NCBI GenBank assembly: GCA_003996215.1 | Contig: QJPP01003517.1 | Location: forward strand, 124,001-188,000 | From: Jaltomata sinuosa | Taxonomy: Eukaryota; Streptophyta; Magnoliopsida; Solanales; Solanaceae | DNA length: 64,000 nucleotides | Direction of reading: 5' to 3' | In this document: piece after piece, positions 46,801-58,085 of the stretch | Numbering within the stretch: the first letter of the stretch is position 1 | How the letters are laid out: every line of letters begins with the position of its first letter | Program-made: the position numbers and the translations under genes | The notes under the pieces: generated by a model | Database searches by the model: none | What the model saw: the letters and a program-made list of their open reading frames with translations, nothing else | What the model was told of the DNA's origin: nothing

Positions 46801-47199
46801 TCAGTAAAAGGACTTCATGGACATCCATTTAGTACGATTAAACTTATCATGCTTCCATTTGATGAAATCATTTGCTTCGGCATCAACATCTTCTTCTTCC
46901 TCATACGCTAATTTTCCATAACTATTCTCCTCTCGATCAACACATTCGTTGCTATTCCATGGATAATCTGGCCTTTCCTTGGTGACATTGATCATTTCTT
47001 TTTCGGGCTGCCTAAAAGCCTCGAATCCATTCGATGTGTAACGAATACTTGGATATGGAGGAACATCAATTAGTTTATGCACCTTGAATTCCTCCTTATT
47101 CTTGGAAGAATTGTCTCTCTCAAAATGGTGATTTGTTTGTTTGTGCATAGTTGTGTATGGTTGATAAATATGATATTGATCCGAGGATCTGTGAGTCAT
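46801..47199 (-). CDS. Small DUF761-like protein, copy 3
   Basis: A 132-codon frame from ATG at 47199 to TGA at 46801. It differs from copy 2a by a single residue and keeps the acidic run and the DVDAEANDFIKWKHDKF C-terminal motif. The N-terminus has no signal peptide or membrane segment, so a soluble protein is expected. The TATA box is at 47278-47286. Whether it is expressed cannot be told from sequence; three of four copies being open favours a real gene. Confidence 0.6.
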   Translation of the reverse strand: MTHRSSDQYHIYQPYTTMHKQTNHHFERDNSSKNKEEFKVHKLIDVPPYPSIRYTSNGFEAFRQPEKEMINVTKERPDYPWNSNECVDREENSYGKLAYEEEEDVDAEANDFIKWKHDKFNRTKWMSMKSFY

Positions 47200-47277
47200 T
47201 TTTTTTTGTAGCTAAAGAAGTTGTAAAGAGAATTGTTTGTGAATGATGATATGATATTGTGCTTTTTATCTATAGGA

Positions 47278-47286
47278 TATTTATAG
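47278..47286 (-). promoter_or_regulatory. TATA box of copy 3
   Basis: CTATAAATA on the minus strand, 80 bases upstream of the ATG at 47199. Confidence 0.5.
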
Positions 47287-48479
47287 TTTAGTTCTTGTAG
47301 AAAAAATGAGGGAGAATCTAATACCATTTGCTTTTGAATGGGAAGATTGGTCCTAATTTCTGGTGCAAAATGCCCTTTGGGCTCCACTCTTTTATTCCCT
47401 TTGCTTTTAGCGTACTTTAGTACATGGTGACTCTACTGTCGTATGCCCACTTTAGATAAGGATTAGTTAACTTATGTACAATGACAACATCATCATAGTT
47501 TAACTTGTTATAATTGATTTAATTGTTTATTTTTCAGGTTACTAATCTCAATTTTTTATGGGTAAAAGGTGTGCTTGATATAGAAGAAAAAAATTTTTGA
47601 AAATTATTTTTTCTATTTTGTCATCCTCGTTTGGTTAAAAGTTTTGAAAAATATTTTCTTTAAGAAAAAAAACTATTTGAAAATAAGGAAAATGACTTTA
47701 AGTAGGAAAAACAAGTGACGTTGTTTTCATGAAAACATTTTCCTCCATACCGAACAAACCCAAAGTTGTTATGTATAGTTTACTTTATCCTTATTTTCAA
47801 TTTGTTTGTCTTAGTTTGATTAGGTATGCAGTTTAAAAAAAAGACTTTTAAATCTTGTAATTTTAAACTAATTAAGATGTGTGTAATGTATTATAATATT
47901 TTTTGAATCTTGTGTTTTTAAATAGGTTATGTAAAATTTTGGGCGTAAAGAGTTACTAAGTATAGAAAATAACTTTGTTATTAAAACAAACTAAAAAGGA
48001 AAGTAACACAAATAAATTGAAACGAAAGATATATCTTTTAGATGTTCGACTTGATAATTTAAGAGTTCTTTTACAATGTTTTAGAGAATACAACTTAAAA
48101 CTATTCTTTAATATATTTTTTTTATTAATAAGTGGAATTCTATTCTATCCTACAAAAAAAAAATTGATATTTGCTTTTCCCGGATCCACTCCTTTTCAAA
48201 GAAGAATTGTCTATAAATTATTTGCCAAATGTTTGGTGTAATTAAAGAGCTTTTTGAGGTTGATTCCTTGATCACTTCGAATTCTTTTTTAATTTATTTT
48301 AGAACAAGTGGTAAAGTTTGCACGTGAAAAATATTGACAAATAGTGAAGATTCGTTATCGATTCATGAGAAAAGGCGATGCTTAGATTCCTTTGGAGACC
48401 ATTTCCAAGTTGTATACAACCGAATTAAGAGAAAAGCCACCAAACGGGTCCGACGAAATAGTTTTTGACCCAAAAGTTT

Positions 48480-48823
48480 TGCAAGCTTGTAGCCCCCAAT
48501 TATCAACGAGGAACGGGCGATTTACAAGAATAACCTTAGAGGTGAAGATATTTTCTGCTCCTCAACAATTCTCAGGCACTCTTCACACCAAATTATCAGC
48601 GAGGAACAGGCGATTTACAAAAATAACCTTGGGGGAAGTTAAAAAGGTAGTTTGCAATTTGAGTGAAGACAGTGTTAGTAGACTTGATAGTCTAACTGGT
48701 AGATTTTATCAATGGTGTTGGGAGATTATTAGTGCAGATATACTTAGAATGGTGCAAGAATTCTTTGATGGGAACACCCTCCCTAATTCAGTCACTCATA
48801 CTAACTTGGTTCTCATACCAAAA
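48480..48823 (+). pseudogene. LINE fragment, unit 3 (cut)
   Basis: Matches the start of the other LINE pieces: KKVVCNLSEDSVSRLDSLTG and ILRMVQEFFDGNTLP. Both front repeats (LSTRNGRFTRITLE and LSARNRRFTKITL) are readable in one frame here. It ends abruptly where the array ends, before the RT catalytic region. Confidence 0.7.
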
Positions 48824-50159
48824 TGCAAGATATTTGACGGAACGTAAACAAACAAATGTTGCTTCATTAAAGGCGAATCAATCCATGGGTGGATTTTTAC
48901 AGAAGGGTTTAAACGGAAGGACTTCGTCCATTGATTTTGAAATGAGTGCTTTGACAGCTTAAATTTACTCGTGATGAATCTTGATCTTCTATTGTAGATC
49001 ATTTAATTTTTATTTTTATTTTTTTGCCAAAAGAGGGAAAATGAGAATTTTTAGGTATAGGGGACAGACCCTAAAAGGATGTAGTTTGGATATGGTGAGT
49101 TCATTTTTCGAAGAGTTGAAGAGATTTTTAAGGAGGCTTTGGATTTTTTTCTGAGAAATTTGATGAACTCCAAGAACGATTTTGGTCGGACCTTGCATAG
49201 TGGGTTTATATCCTGCCTATGGGTTCTAAAAATATTCAAATAGGAGTGGATCAATTCGCCTTTGATTCGAGCAATGCACATAAGCACGTAAGACAGTTAT
49301 ATCACATAACAATTCATAGCGCGTCTTATACAAATATGTGACCTTTTTATGCCACAGGTAGGCCTATCAAATTGTGGGATATGCATGTCGTTTGTAAATG
49401 TTCCATTGCCCCCAAAAATATTATATATAAACCGATCAAATGAAATGAGGATACAAAATGAGGGAAAAGAGAATGTACATCAAAATCAGTTCCACGCAGG
49501 GTTACAATCCTAAACTAGGCCGCCATGGCTGGTCCTTCATTCTCGAACTTCTTGTACTTCTTGGAATTCTGAATGCCTTTCGGATGGCAATCTACCCTTG
49601 ATAATAAAGAACTTTCTAAAAATTCTCAACCCTGGGGGACCATGGTTCGTACAACCTGATATCACATCCTTCAATTAAACACATAAGGAATGATTGTTCT
49701 TTTGGGCCGTGGGCCTTTTTGAACACAAGGTAGTTTTACTAATGGACTCGATACCCCTTGGATATATAATCAACTTAGGTCAGTGCCTAAGCAAGGAATT
49801 TGATTTTGCTCTATTGAGTTTACTAGAATAGGTTTCAAAATTGACCGGAAACTCGGGCGGACAACCACGGGCTAAAATAACAAGTAACTGTTAACCGACC
49901 GCAGGTCAACTACTTCACTCGTCTGTTTTGAGAAATTGTGTTTTTTGTTAAAAACGACTGCAAATACTTGCATAATCGTATTTTTACTCCTAATGTAATC
50001 TAATGCTTTGCCAAGAAAGGCGAAAGATGCCATGAACAGTTATATTTTGCGGAAAAATAAACAAGTAAGGAAAGCAATAAAGTTACTAATTATTACAATC
50101 CAAATAGTTAGTCAAATAAGTAAGTTTCAAACAATGACGTTAGAATCTAGTTGAATTAT
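48824..50159 (-). other. Probable leader of a Tat/Ogre-like element
   Basis: On the minus strand this stretch lies downstream of the LTR and its primer-site-like motif. I see no gag or pol domain; the ORFs are short and without motifs. It ends against unit 3 of the array, so the rest of the element is missing. Confidence 0.35.
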
Positions 50160-50175
50160 CCCCAGCAGAGTCGTC
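50160..50175 (-). other. Post-LTR primer-site-like motif
   Basis: The minus strand reads GACGACTCTGCTGGGG. The form TGGCGACTC(T/C)GCTGGGG directly after the LTR is common in plant Tat-lineage elements, which is why I place the LTR end just before it. The primer tRNA is not assigned. Confidence 0.45.
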
Positions 50176-52898
50176 ATTTCAGTTTTCGAGAAAAATGGTT
50201 TGTTTTGACTTTTTGAAAATTCATTTCGAAAACCAAGTTAGAGTTCCAAAATATTTTCAAATAAAAGCAAGAGTCGCCACTTAGTTTAACTAAAGAAAAA
50301 CTTGAATAGATCTTTAAATTCTTAAAACAGATAAAAGATTTTAAATTAAAATATTCGAGGTAAGAGGTTCCTATTAATACTCCAAGAAGGTTCTTAAGGC
50401 ATTTGATGTATCCGCTAACATGCGGTTATCCAATCTCGTTAAAACCAATTTATTTGACTAATTTTTGAAAATGTTTGTTTATTTTTGAAAAGACATGAGA
50501 ATCGTTTAATAAGTAAATAATTTTGACTAAATAAATTAATCAATTGTAAAGTTGAGATTCTTGACAACAATTTTGAGGAAATTGGCGAATTCATTTCAAA
50601 GGAACATAATAAGCATGCTTTTTGCACCTTTAAAGTATTTCTATGTAAAGAAACTAAAGATAGGCAAGTAAATTTAATTTAAGAAAAATATTTAAACAAG
50701 AAAGGTTCTTCCTCTGGGGATTTCGACTAAGTTAAACAAAAGAATTATTAATGTTAGAAGTAAAACATAATAAATTATAAGCAAATAAATAAGTGAAGGA
50801 GAAAGTTGATTTGGGTTTTTCGACCCAAAACTTGTCCAGAACTTGGACTTTAAAATTCTCTTGGATTTAAACTCATCTCCTGTTCCATGTTACCGATGCA
50901 TCTTCATGGGATTTGGCCCATTTTTCTTCAAATTTAGTCCATTTTGGACTGATATTGCTGCTGCTTTTGTTATGGGTTTGGCCCATTTTCTTAAATTTTT
51001 AACCTGTTCGTCAAGTTCTTTGGGATGACTCGACGAAGTGTTGTTGAGTTTCAACTCAATGAGGGATGCAAGGATAGAGAGGGGTCCCAATGGACTCGGA
51101 CATCACATGCGAACAAGGAAAAGAGTAGAGTTAATATTCATAACATAATCCATGCCTTAAAAGAAAGAATGAAAGACCTATTTATGCACCAAACTTATTC
51201 ACACACATCTAGATTTGACTAATTGAAAACAAGCAGTAACCTTCAACATACTTTAAAGAATTCCAAGGAATCTAACCAAGAATCCTATGAATACATTCTT
51301 ATTTATCTTTGAGTAAGTTTTCGAAATGACATGCTCATAACCTAGCTCATGCTAGTTCTATATGCAGAAACTGATTAGCATAATGATTAACAACATGAAT
51401 ACCAGGACATAAAGCAACCAAGTTAAGTATACTCCTAAGCTAAGCAAGGAGAACTTGGCATTTTTATTCTCACTAAAAATGCTTATCTAGAGAGTGGATG
51501 CAACAGCTATAAGACTCGATACACATTACTCAATTTAAAAGCTAAATGATATGCTTCGATCAAGGGGAGAAAAGGAAAGAGGCCATAAAAGTAGTAACAA
51601 CACTAAACATCATGAGTCGAACCAATTGGACAGGAAAAGAACTTTTTTTTTACTCAAGCATATTAACTGAATCATGTAGACTGTTTCAAGGAATTTTAGC
51701 TTGTTTTATATCACTATCAAAGTCGTTTTAACAAGAACACAGTATATCTGAGGCTACACTTGGGAACGAATTCGTCAATATTTCATACTTTGTGCTCACA
51801 TTCTCGAAGAAGAGCTACACCTGGGAAGCTATATTAACAAAGGCCAGTTTTTGCCACTGTTTCTTAGAGATCAGATTTACGTAAGTGTTAAAGAAACACG
51901 GAGGAAATATTATCATGGCAAAGAGATGCTTTCCACGCACTATGCAAGTCGTGCTTATGACTTATAAGAAGACAGAATTCTAAAAGAAAACACAGATATA
52001 CCAGGAATCACTGATAAAAATGCAATCTTTATTCTTCAAGAGGGAACCAAAGAGTGTTCTTGAAGACGATTGGGATACCATCCTTTTTAAACTCCAAATG
52101 ATACACATGGAAATCAACTAGAGTTTTTAGGCGGTTCAACTACCAAGAACATTCATTATATTCTAAAGCTCATATCTTGATCACAATTAAAGAACCATTT
52201 CAAAACTGTTGTAATTAGACCTTGCTCGAATATCACGAAGGTCTTAAAACTTATCTCAGGACAACATCATCTGTTAACATAGAAGGTTACAGGTTGTTGT
52301 TAAAGAAAACAAAGGAGACATATACCCGACTAAGCAGGGAACAAACCACATAGAACAATCAATGAATTAATGCTCCAAAATCAGATTTAAACCTACTCCA
52401 TAGAAGCTCCATATACTCTTTCTATATCGAATATGGCAACCACATATTTCTCACCAAATATTAAGAGAAAAGATGAGGAGCATTAGGTCTTTAGGAGCAT
52501 ATAGGACGAGCCAAACCAACGAGTTCGAAGCTCATTCCAAGCTCAACCATTCCCCGATAGCTCAACCCACCATCCTCTTCAATCAGACAACCCACAACAA
52601 TGCAAAACCAACAAACAGCGTTTAATCACGACACCATTCAACTAGCTTACAATAAGAACAAGAAAAGTAAAGTGAAAGGGATGGGAATGTTACCTGTTTT
52701 AGAGCAGCAAACTGGAGATGACGAGCTTTGTCGGAGACAACATTTAACCTCCGGAACTTAGCTTATTTCACCGGAAAAACATGATTTTTAGAGTTTATAT
52801 CTCTGAAACTTTCAATTCCTTTGATGGGTTTAGAGAATGGTTCTCCAAAGAAAATCCAAGAAATCAAAAGCTCCCCCCTTCATCCCTATAGAACAACA

Positions 52899-52910
52899 TA
52901 TATTTATAGA
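52899..52910 (-). promoter_or_regulatory. TATA box of the large LTR
   Basis: TCTATAAATATA on the minus strand, about 950 bases into the LTR; a pyrimidine/purine-rich leader follows. Confidence 0.45.
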
Positions 52911-52932
52911 GGAAATTTAGGGTGAAAAAAAA

Positions 52933-52954
52933 GGGGGGGGGGGGGGGGGGGGGG
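52933..52954. repeat. Homopolymer G tract (22 bases)
   Basis: An uninterrupted run of 22 G on the plus strand just upstream (minus-strand sense) of the LTR TATA box. The exact length may be affected by sequencing. Confidence 0.85.
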
Positions 52955-53860
52955 AAATGGGGTATTTTGGGTAAACCTTGGTGAAATTCGAATTTGAAAT
53001 TGGAATTCCTTGAAGGAAAAGGAATTGAGGCACATATTGTACTATCTAGTACGAATTCGAGCGATTTGGGGCTGATTTCTCGGATATGAACATTAGATGA
53101 GGCCAGATGTCCTCTTTCTAGAACCTTCTGGGTCTTGACAGCTTGTTAATTAGACGGAGATGGAGGGATTGGATGGGTTTTTGACGTATTTGGAGTCGTT
53201 TGGTGAAGATGGTTTCTGCATTTTTGAGTTGTTGTTGTTTGTTTGTTCTTCGTTTGTAACGCTGGTTGAAGACGAACAAGTACAGGGGTGGTGTGAGGTG
53301 TGCGCGTCTGTTGGCTTAGGTGTGTTCTTTCTAGGATAAATAAAGGAGCGTGGGAGCATGAGGGAATTTGTGAGGGAATATATCAGATATATGTGTGTGT
53401 GAGCAGTATATATCTGAGGGTGGGTAAGTGGGTAGAGTTGGGCCGGGTTTTGTGTATTTAACGTTTGGCTGGGAATTAATTTGGTGTGGGCTAGGGATCT
53501 GGCTGAAACAAAGAATGAGGTGTGATTTAGGAGATGGCCAAATTTCTTTGTAAATGTAGCCGGATTTAATTTACAGGGTAATCAAATTGGGTTTAACACA
53601 TGGCCAAATTAATTAAATTAGGGACATTAGGCCGAAATTGAAATAAGATGAATTAAATCCTTAATCCGAGCTTCTAGCTTTAATAATTAAGAACAATTAT
53701 ATTAATAAATACATAATTATCTTATTAAAACATGATTGACTCATTCAAAATCAAAAATTACTCATTATTTCAAAATCTTTTAATTATTTCAAAATTATTT
53801 AAAGAGGATAGAAGCTCGAAATTAATTATGAATGTGGAGGGTAAAAATTGGGTGTCAACA

Positions 53861-54093
53861 CTGGGTAGCATAGCAAGAAAAGGCATGGAACTTAGCCTCA
53901 TAAGCTGTAACAGACATGTTGCCCTGCTCAAGATCCATAAATTCATCCTTCTTGCGATTCCTCAGAGTACGGGGCAAATACTTCTCCAAAAACATGGCAT
54001 GAAACTAAGCCCAAGTCATCGGAGAAAAGGCTGCCGAACGACACTCCACATGGGCCATCCACCACTGCTTAGTATCACCCTACAGCTGGAAAT
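53861..54093 (-). pseudogene. Gypsy gag fragment
   Basis: On the minus strand: GDTKQWWMAHVECRSAAFSP, FLEKYLPRTLRNRKKDEFMD and QGNMSVTAYEAKFHAFSCYA, with two stops. This is the retrotransposon gag domain of a Tekay-like chromovirus. It is cut on one side by the large LTR and on the other by the CACTA element, so it is the older host of one or both insertions. Confidence 0.75.
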
Positions 54094-54119
54094 ACTACTA
54101 AAAAAAGCTCAAAAAGGGA

Positions 54120-54530
54120 CGGATAGAAAAGCGACGGATAGCGTCGCTCCTGAAAAGCGACGATGTCCGTCGCTTTTCTAATTTTTTTTTAATTTATAAT
54201 TATTTTTTTACAAAAGCGACGGACAACGTCTCTATGTTCATCGCTTTTTTTGGCAGATTTTTGCGCCAAAATTATTTACATATAATTAATTTTAATTTTT
54301 ATTATAAGCGATGGGCAGCGTTGCAATTATTAAAAATAATTAAAAATAATTTTAAAGAAAGCGACGCTGTCCTTCGCTTTCTTTAAAATTTAATTTATAT
54401 TTAAAAAAATAAGAATGGAACGAACATCGTCGCTTTTGTCCTTCGCTTTTCGGTCAATACGCGATCAACTCATTTAAAAAAGCGATGGACAGAAGCGACG
54501 CTGTCCTTCACTTTTTTAATTATACGGAGA
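54120..54530. repeat. CACTA subterminal inverted repeats
   Basis: At least eight direct or inverted forms of AAAGCGACGG(A/T) occur, often as close palindromic pairs such as GCGACGATGTCCGTCGC. Such repeats are transposase-binding sites in En/Spm elements; by analogy the same is likely here. Confidence 0.6.
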
Positions 54531-54934
54531 CCCCGTCGGGTCTCTTTCTCTCATTTCTCTCTTTCTCTTTTTCTCTCCTCCTCTCCTCCACCACTTGCTC
54601 CGCCGCTCCTTCCATCGCCGGTCCCTCCATCGCCGCTCCCTCCACCGTCAGCCTCCTTCCTCCAACCTCCTCCGATTTTGAGGTTAGTTGTTTTGTTTAT
54701 TTGAAGGTTAGGGTTTAATTTGGGTATTTTTATTTTCAAAAATTGATAGTGTATTCTAGACTAGGGTATGTTGTTGTTGTTGAATTCTAGACTAGGGTGT
54801 ATATCTTGTTGTTGTTGTTGTTGAATTCTAAACTAGGATATTGAGAAATTAATAGTGAAAATTGATATATGGAAAAATTAATAGTGAAAAATTCCTTTTT
54901 GAGATTATATTCTTAATTTATGAACTTTAATTAG

Positions 54935-55165
54935 TTTAGGCTTGCTATTAGTTTGTGAACCTTAGTTTAGACTTGCTATTAGTTTGTGAACCTTAGTTTA
55001 GGCTTGCTATTAGTTTGTGAACCTTAGTTTAGGCTTGCTAATTAGTTTGTGAACCTTAGTTTAGGCTTGCTATTAGTTTGTGAACCTTAGTTTAGGCTTG
55101 CTATTAGTTTGTAAACCTTAGTTTAGGTAATGCTTGCTATTAGCTTGTGAACCTTAGTTTAGGTT
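54935..55165 (+). repeat. 31-bp tandem repeats, seven copies
   Basis: CTTGCTATTAGTTTGTGAAC with CTTAGTTTAGG recurs at 54941, 54972, 55003, 55034, 55066, 55097 and 55133, a period of 31 bases. A related piece reappears near 61245-61290, at the far end of the larger array. Confidence 0.8.
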
Positions 55166-55315
55166 CTTTTTTGAACTTGAATTATATATGTTATTGAATT
55201 AGGTTGGTTCTTGAATTTGGAATTAGGTTCTTGAATTAGATTATTAACTTGAATTTGGAAACTTTGAATTTTAAATAGGTTCTTGAAATAGATTATTAAC
55301 TTGAATTAGGTTCTT

Positions 55316-58085
55316 TTTTTTTTGGGAAATAAACAGATTTTACTACACCAAATTTGGAAATGCAAAACCAGACAAAGCTGACCAACTGTCTCTCAACGCA
55401 ACAAACTAGCCTGGATCAGGACTCTTACTAACATGCCTAGGAGTCACAGCCTAGTTCTAAGTAGTACAAACTCTAAATGAAAAAACTTAACAAGTACAAA
55501 CTGTTAAGGAAAAGCATCAAGGTGCTGCAGTTGGGGAAGCCACTTCTTCTGAGATCTTCCTCTAATGTGAATGTGAACAGCAACCTCCTTGCAAACTCTG
55601 TCAGCCTGGTAATGCCCTTGTTGGAATCTCAACAAATTCCTTTCTCTCCAGATAACAAATATCAACATGGCAAATACATACTGACAATAGCACCCAGCCC
55701 AGTTCTTCCTCTTGCTCTCTGAATGACCCATTCCAGATCATGTTGCCAGCTACCAATTGTCCTGTGAATGCCCAGCAATAACAACATCCTAGCCCAAAGA
55801 GCTTGTGTAACAGAGCAGTCAAAGAATAGATGTTCTTGAGTTTCCTCAGCATTGGAGCAGAAAACACAAGAGGTGTCAACCAGGACTCCAAACTTAGCCA
55901 GCCTGTCTAGAGTGGCAAACCTCTTGAGTAGTGCTAGCCATAATATAAAGTTATACCTAAGATAGATACTAGCTTGTAGAGTAATGCATTTCCATGGTAC
56001 TTTGGGGAGGGAAGGGAGCATTGTTGTATACAATTTTTTGATGGAAAATTTAGAGCCAACAGCCAGCATAGCCAGTCTTTCTGTTAGATCACCCTGTAGT
56101 CCAGGTGCCTGTAGGATAACTCTCCTAGACTCCACAATTTTCCTGACCACCCAAGTTGCACTTGATGGGATGGTACAGGCCTCAGCAGAAGCACCTTTCA
56201 TATAGTAGATGTGCACCCATTTGATCCAAAGCCAGTCTTTTTTTGCAGGCAAAGCCCATAGCTGCTTTGCCACAGCAGCCCTGTTCCAGTTGCATAGGTT
56301 CAGCACATTTTGACCACCTACTACCTTTGGCAGACAAAGTTTTTCCCAAGAGACCAAAGCTCTTTTAGAAGGACATATGGATCCAGTCCAAAGAAATGTC
56401 CTGCAATGGCTATTTATCAATTTCATAACTCTTTTAGGCAGAATGAATATCCGGGCCCAATATGTTTGGATGCCAAACACAATAGACTTAATCAACTGAA
56501 GCCTGTCAGAGTATGCCAAGAGCTTTGCTGACCAGCACCTCATCCTATCAAGGATTTTCTCAACCAATGGATTGCATTGGTCCACTGTCAATTTCTTGGA
56601 GGAGAGGGGAACTCCAAGGTACTGGAATGGGAGGTGCCCTTCACAAAAGCCAAGGTCCTGCAAAATCTGTTGTTTAACTGAATCTTTTGCACCAGAGATA
56701 AATATGGAGCTCTTAATAATATTTACCTGCAGACCAGATGCTACAGAGAACTTGTGAAAAGCATTTTGCAGCCGTTCAATAGAAATACTATCAGCTTTGC
56801 AAAACATTAAGAGGTCATCTGCAAAACAGATATGAATCAAACCCAATTTCTTACACCTGGGATAAAACTGGAATTGAGGATTCAAGGGTAGTAAGCTAAG
56901 CTCTCTGTGGAGGTACTCCATAGCAATCACAAACAGATAAGGGGACATTGGGTCACCTTGTCTAATCCCTCTCTTCCCTTAAAAGGTTTAGTTAGTCCAC
57001 CATTAAGAACAAGAGAGTAAGAGACAGAAGTGACACACTCCATGATCCAGGCAATAAACTTCTGAGGAAAGCCCAACTCTATAAGCATATTCTTGAGAAA
57101 GCTCCATTCAACAGAGTCATAAGCTTTCCTAAGGTCAACTTTCATGACACACCTTGGGGACAGTCCCTTCCTAGTGTACCACTTTAGCAACTCATGGCTA
57201 AATAAGACATTATCAATAATAGACCTCCCTTCAATGAAAGCTGACTGTGTAGGGCTGATAATAGTGTTCATGACAGCTTTCAACCTATTAGTTAACACCT
57301 TGGTGATTATCTTATAGAGAGTATTACAACATGCTATGGGTCTATAATCCTGTACAACAGTGGGGGTGTGAACTTTTGGCACAAGTGTGACTGCTGTGTT
57401 ACTAAAGGATTTGAGAAGTTTACCTGAGTGAAAGAACTCTTTAACAACCAAGAAAATATCTATATGAACTGTGTCCCATTGGCTAGTAAAGAACTCAATA
57501 GGAAATCCATCTACTCTTGGAGCTTTGTCTCTGGGCATGTCCTTCATAGCATCCTGAATTTCAGCATCTGTGATCTCCTGGATCAAAGCAAATTTCTGGT
57601 TATGAGTGAGGCAAGGACCCTGCTTAATCACCTCTGAGTTAGGATAGGGTAGCTCTTCAGTTGCAGAGCCTAGTAGATTAGTGAAGAAAGTCACAAATTC
57701 TTCCTCAGCCAGTATAGGATCAGTGAGCTTCACCCCATGGCTATCATAAATGGAAGTGATAGCATTCCTATTTGCTCTAATTTTGCATTGGGCATGGAAA
57801 TATTTTGTATTGGAGTCCCCACAAGTAATCCAGGTAGATCTAGATTTCTGTCTGAGTGCTTGCTCCTCAACTAAGCTCCACTTATGCATATCATGAAGAC
57901 AAGATCTCTCCTCCTCTACCAACTGCTGGTCTAAAAGAGCATGCACCATTTTATCCTGGACAATCTCAAGCTTCTGTCTAGTAACCTGCAGATGTTGTGC
58001 ATAGAAAGCTAAATAGGTGTTAAGACCTTTAAGGTTACCCTTAAGTGCTTTGAGCTTTTGGCTCAACTGATACTGCCTAGTTCCT
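55316..58085 (-). mobile_element. 5'-truncated LINE (L1-type)
   Basis: The minus-strand element ends in a T run (plus strand) at 55316-55321, its poly-A tail, and is flanked by GGTTCTT at 55309-55315 and 58086-58092, a likely 7-bp target duplication. It is about 2.77 kb, so ORF1 and the endonuclease are absent, as in most 5'-truncated insertions. It sits inside the ~250-bp repeat array. Confidence 0.75.
55504..58066 (-). pseudogene. LINE reverse transcriptase with zf-RVT domain
   Basis: Only a few frame breaks interrupt it. 56927-58066 has DFLDNKAPRVDG-like and DYRPIACCNTLYKIITKVL, SAFIEGRSIIDNVLFSHELL and MKVDLRKAYDSVEWSFLKNM. After a frameshift near 56985 the frame 55662-56948 has SPYLFVIAMEYLHREL, the catalytic FADD at 56814-56825, and the zf-RVT region with FILWLALLKRFATLDRL and CVFCSNAEETQEHLFFDC. 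A second shift near 55730 leads to FVIWRERNLLRFQQ and the stop at 55504. It is much better preserved than the LINE in the tandem array. Confidence 0.85.

Larger units (their letters stand above)
45195..48823. repeat. Segmental tandem array, truncated unit 3
   Basis: Collinear with units 1 and 2 up to CTCATACCAAAA in the LINE, where it stops. It lacks about 1.05 kb present in unit 2 (about 28310-29360), with filler sequence at the deletion point. It has neither the LTR nor the copia insertion, so both empty sites can be read here. Confidence 0.85.
50190..53860 (-). repeat. Large (~3.7 kb) LTR, Tat/Ogre-like, minus strand
   Basis: The start at 53860 reads TGTTGACACCCAATTTTTAC on the minus strand, a familiar plant gypsy LTR start. 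The inner end is uncertain by about 20 bases. A TATA box is at 52899-52910 on the minus strand, giving a U3 of roughly 950 bases and a long R-U5. No protein domain is seen in it. No second LTR is in the window. Confidence 0.55.

Noticed and set aside
53150..53359. 69-codon Ser/Asn-rich minus-strand ORF
   Set aside because: Lies inside the U3 of the large LTR; no homology recognised.
50190..53860. Solo LTR interpretation
   Set aside because: The five bases flanking the start (CTGGG at 53861-53865) are not repeated at the inner end, and a primer-site-like motif and leader follow, so it is more likely a truncated element.
54485..54718. 77-codon ORF at the CACTA 5' end
   Set aside because: Product of a TCTC/CTCC-rich leader with Ser/Pro low complexity; likely untranslated first exon.
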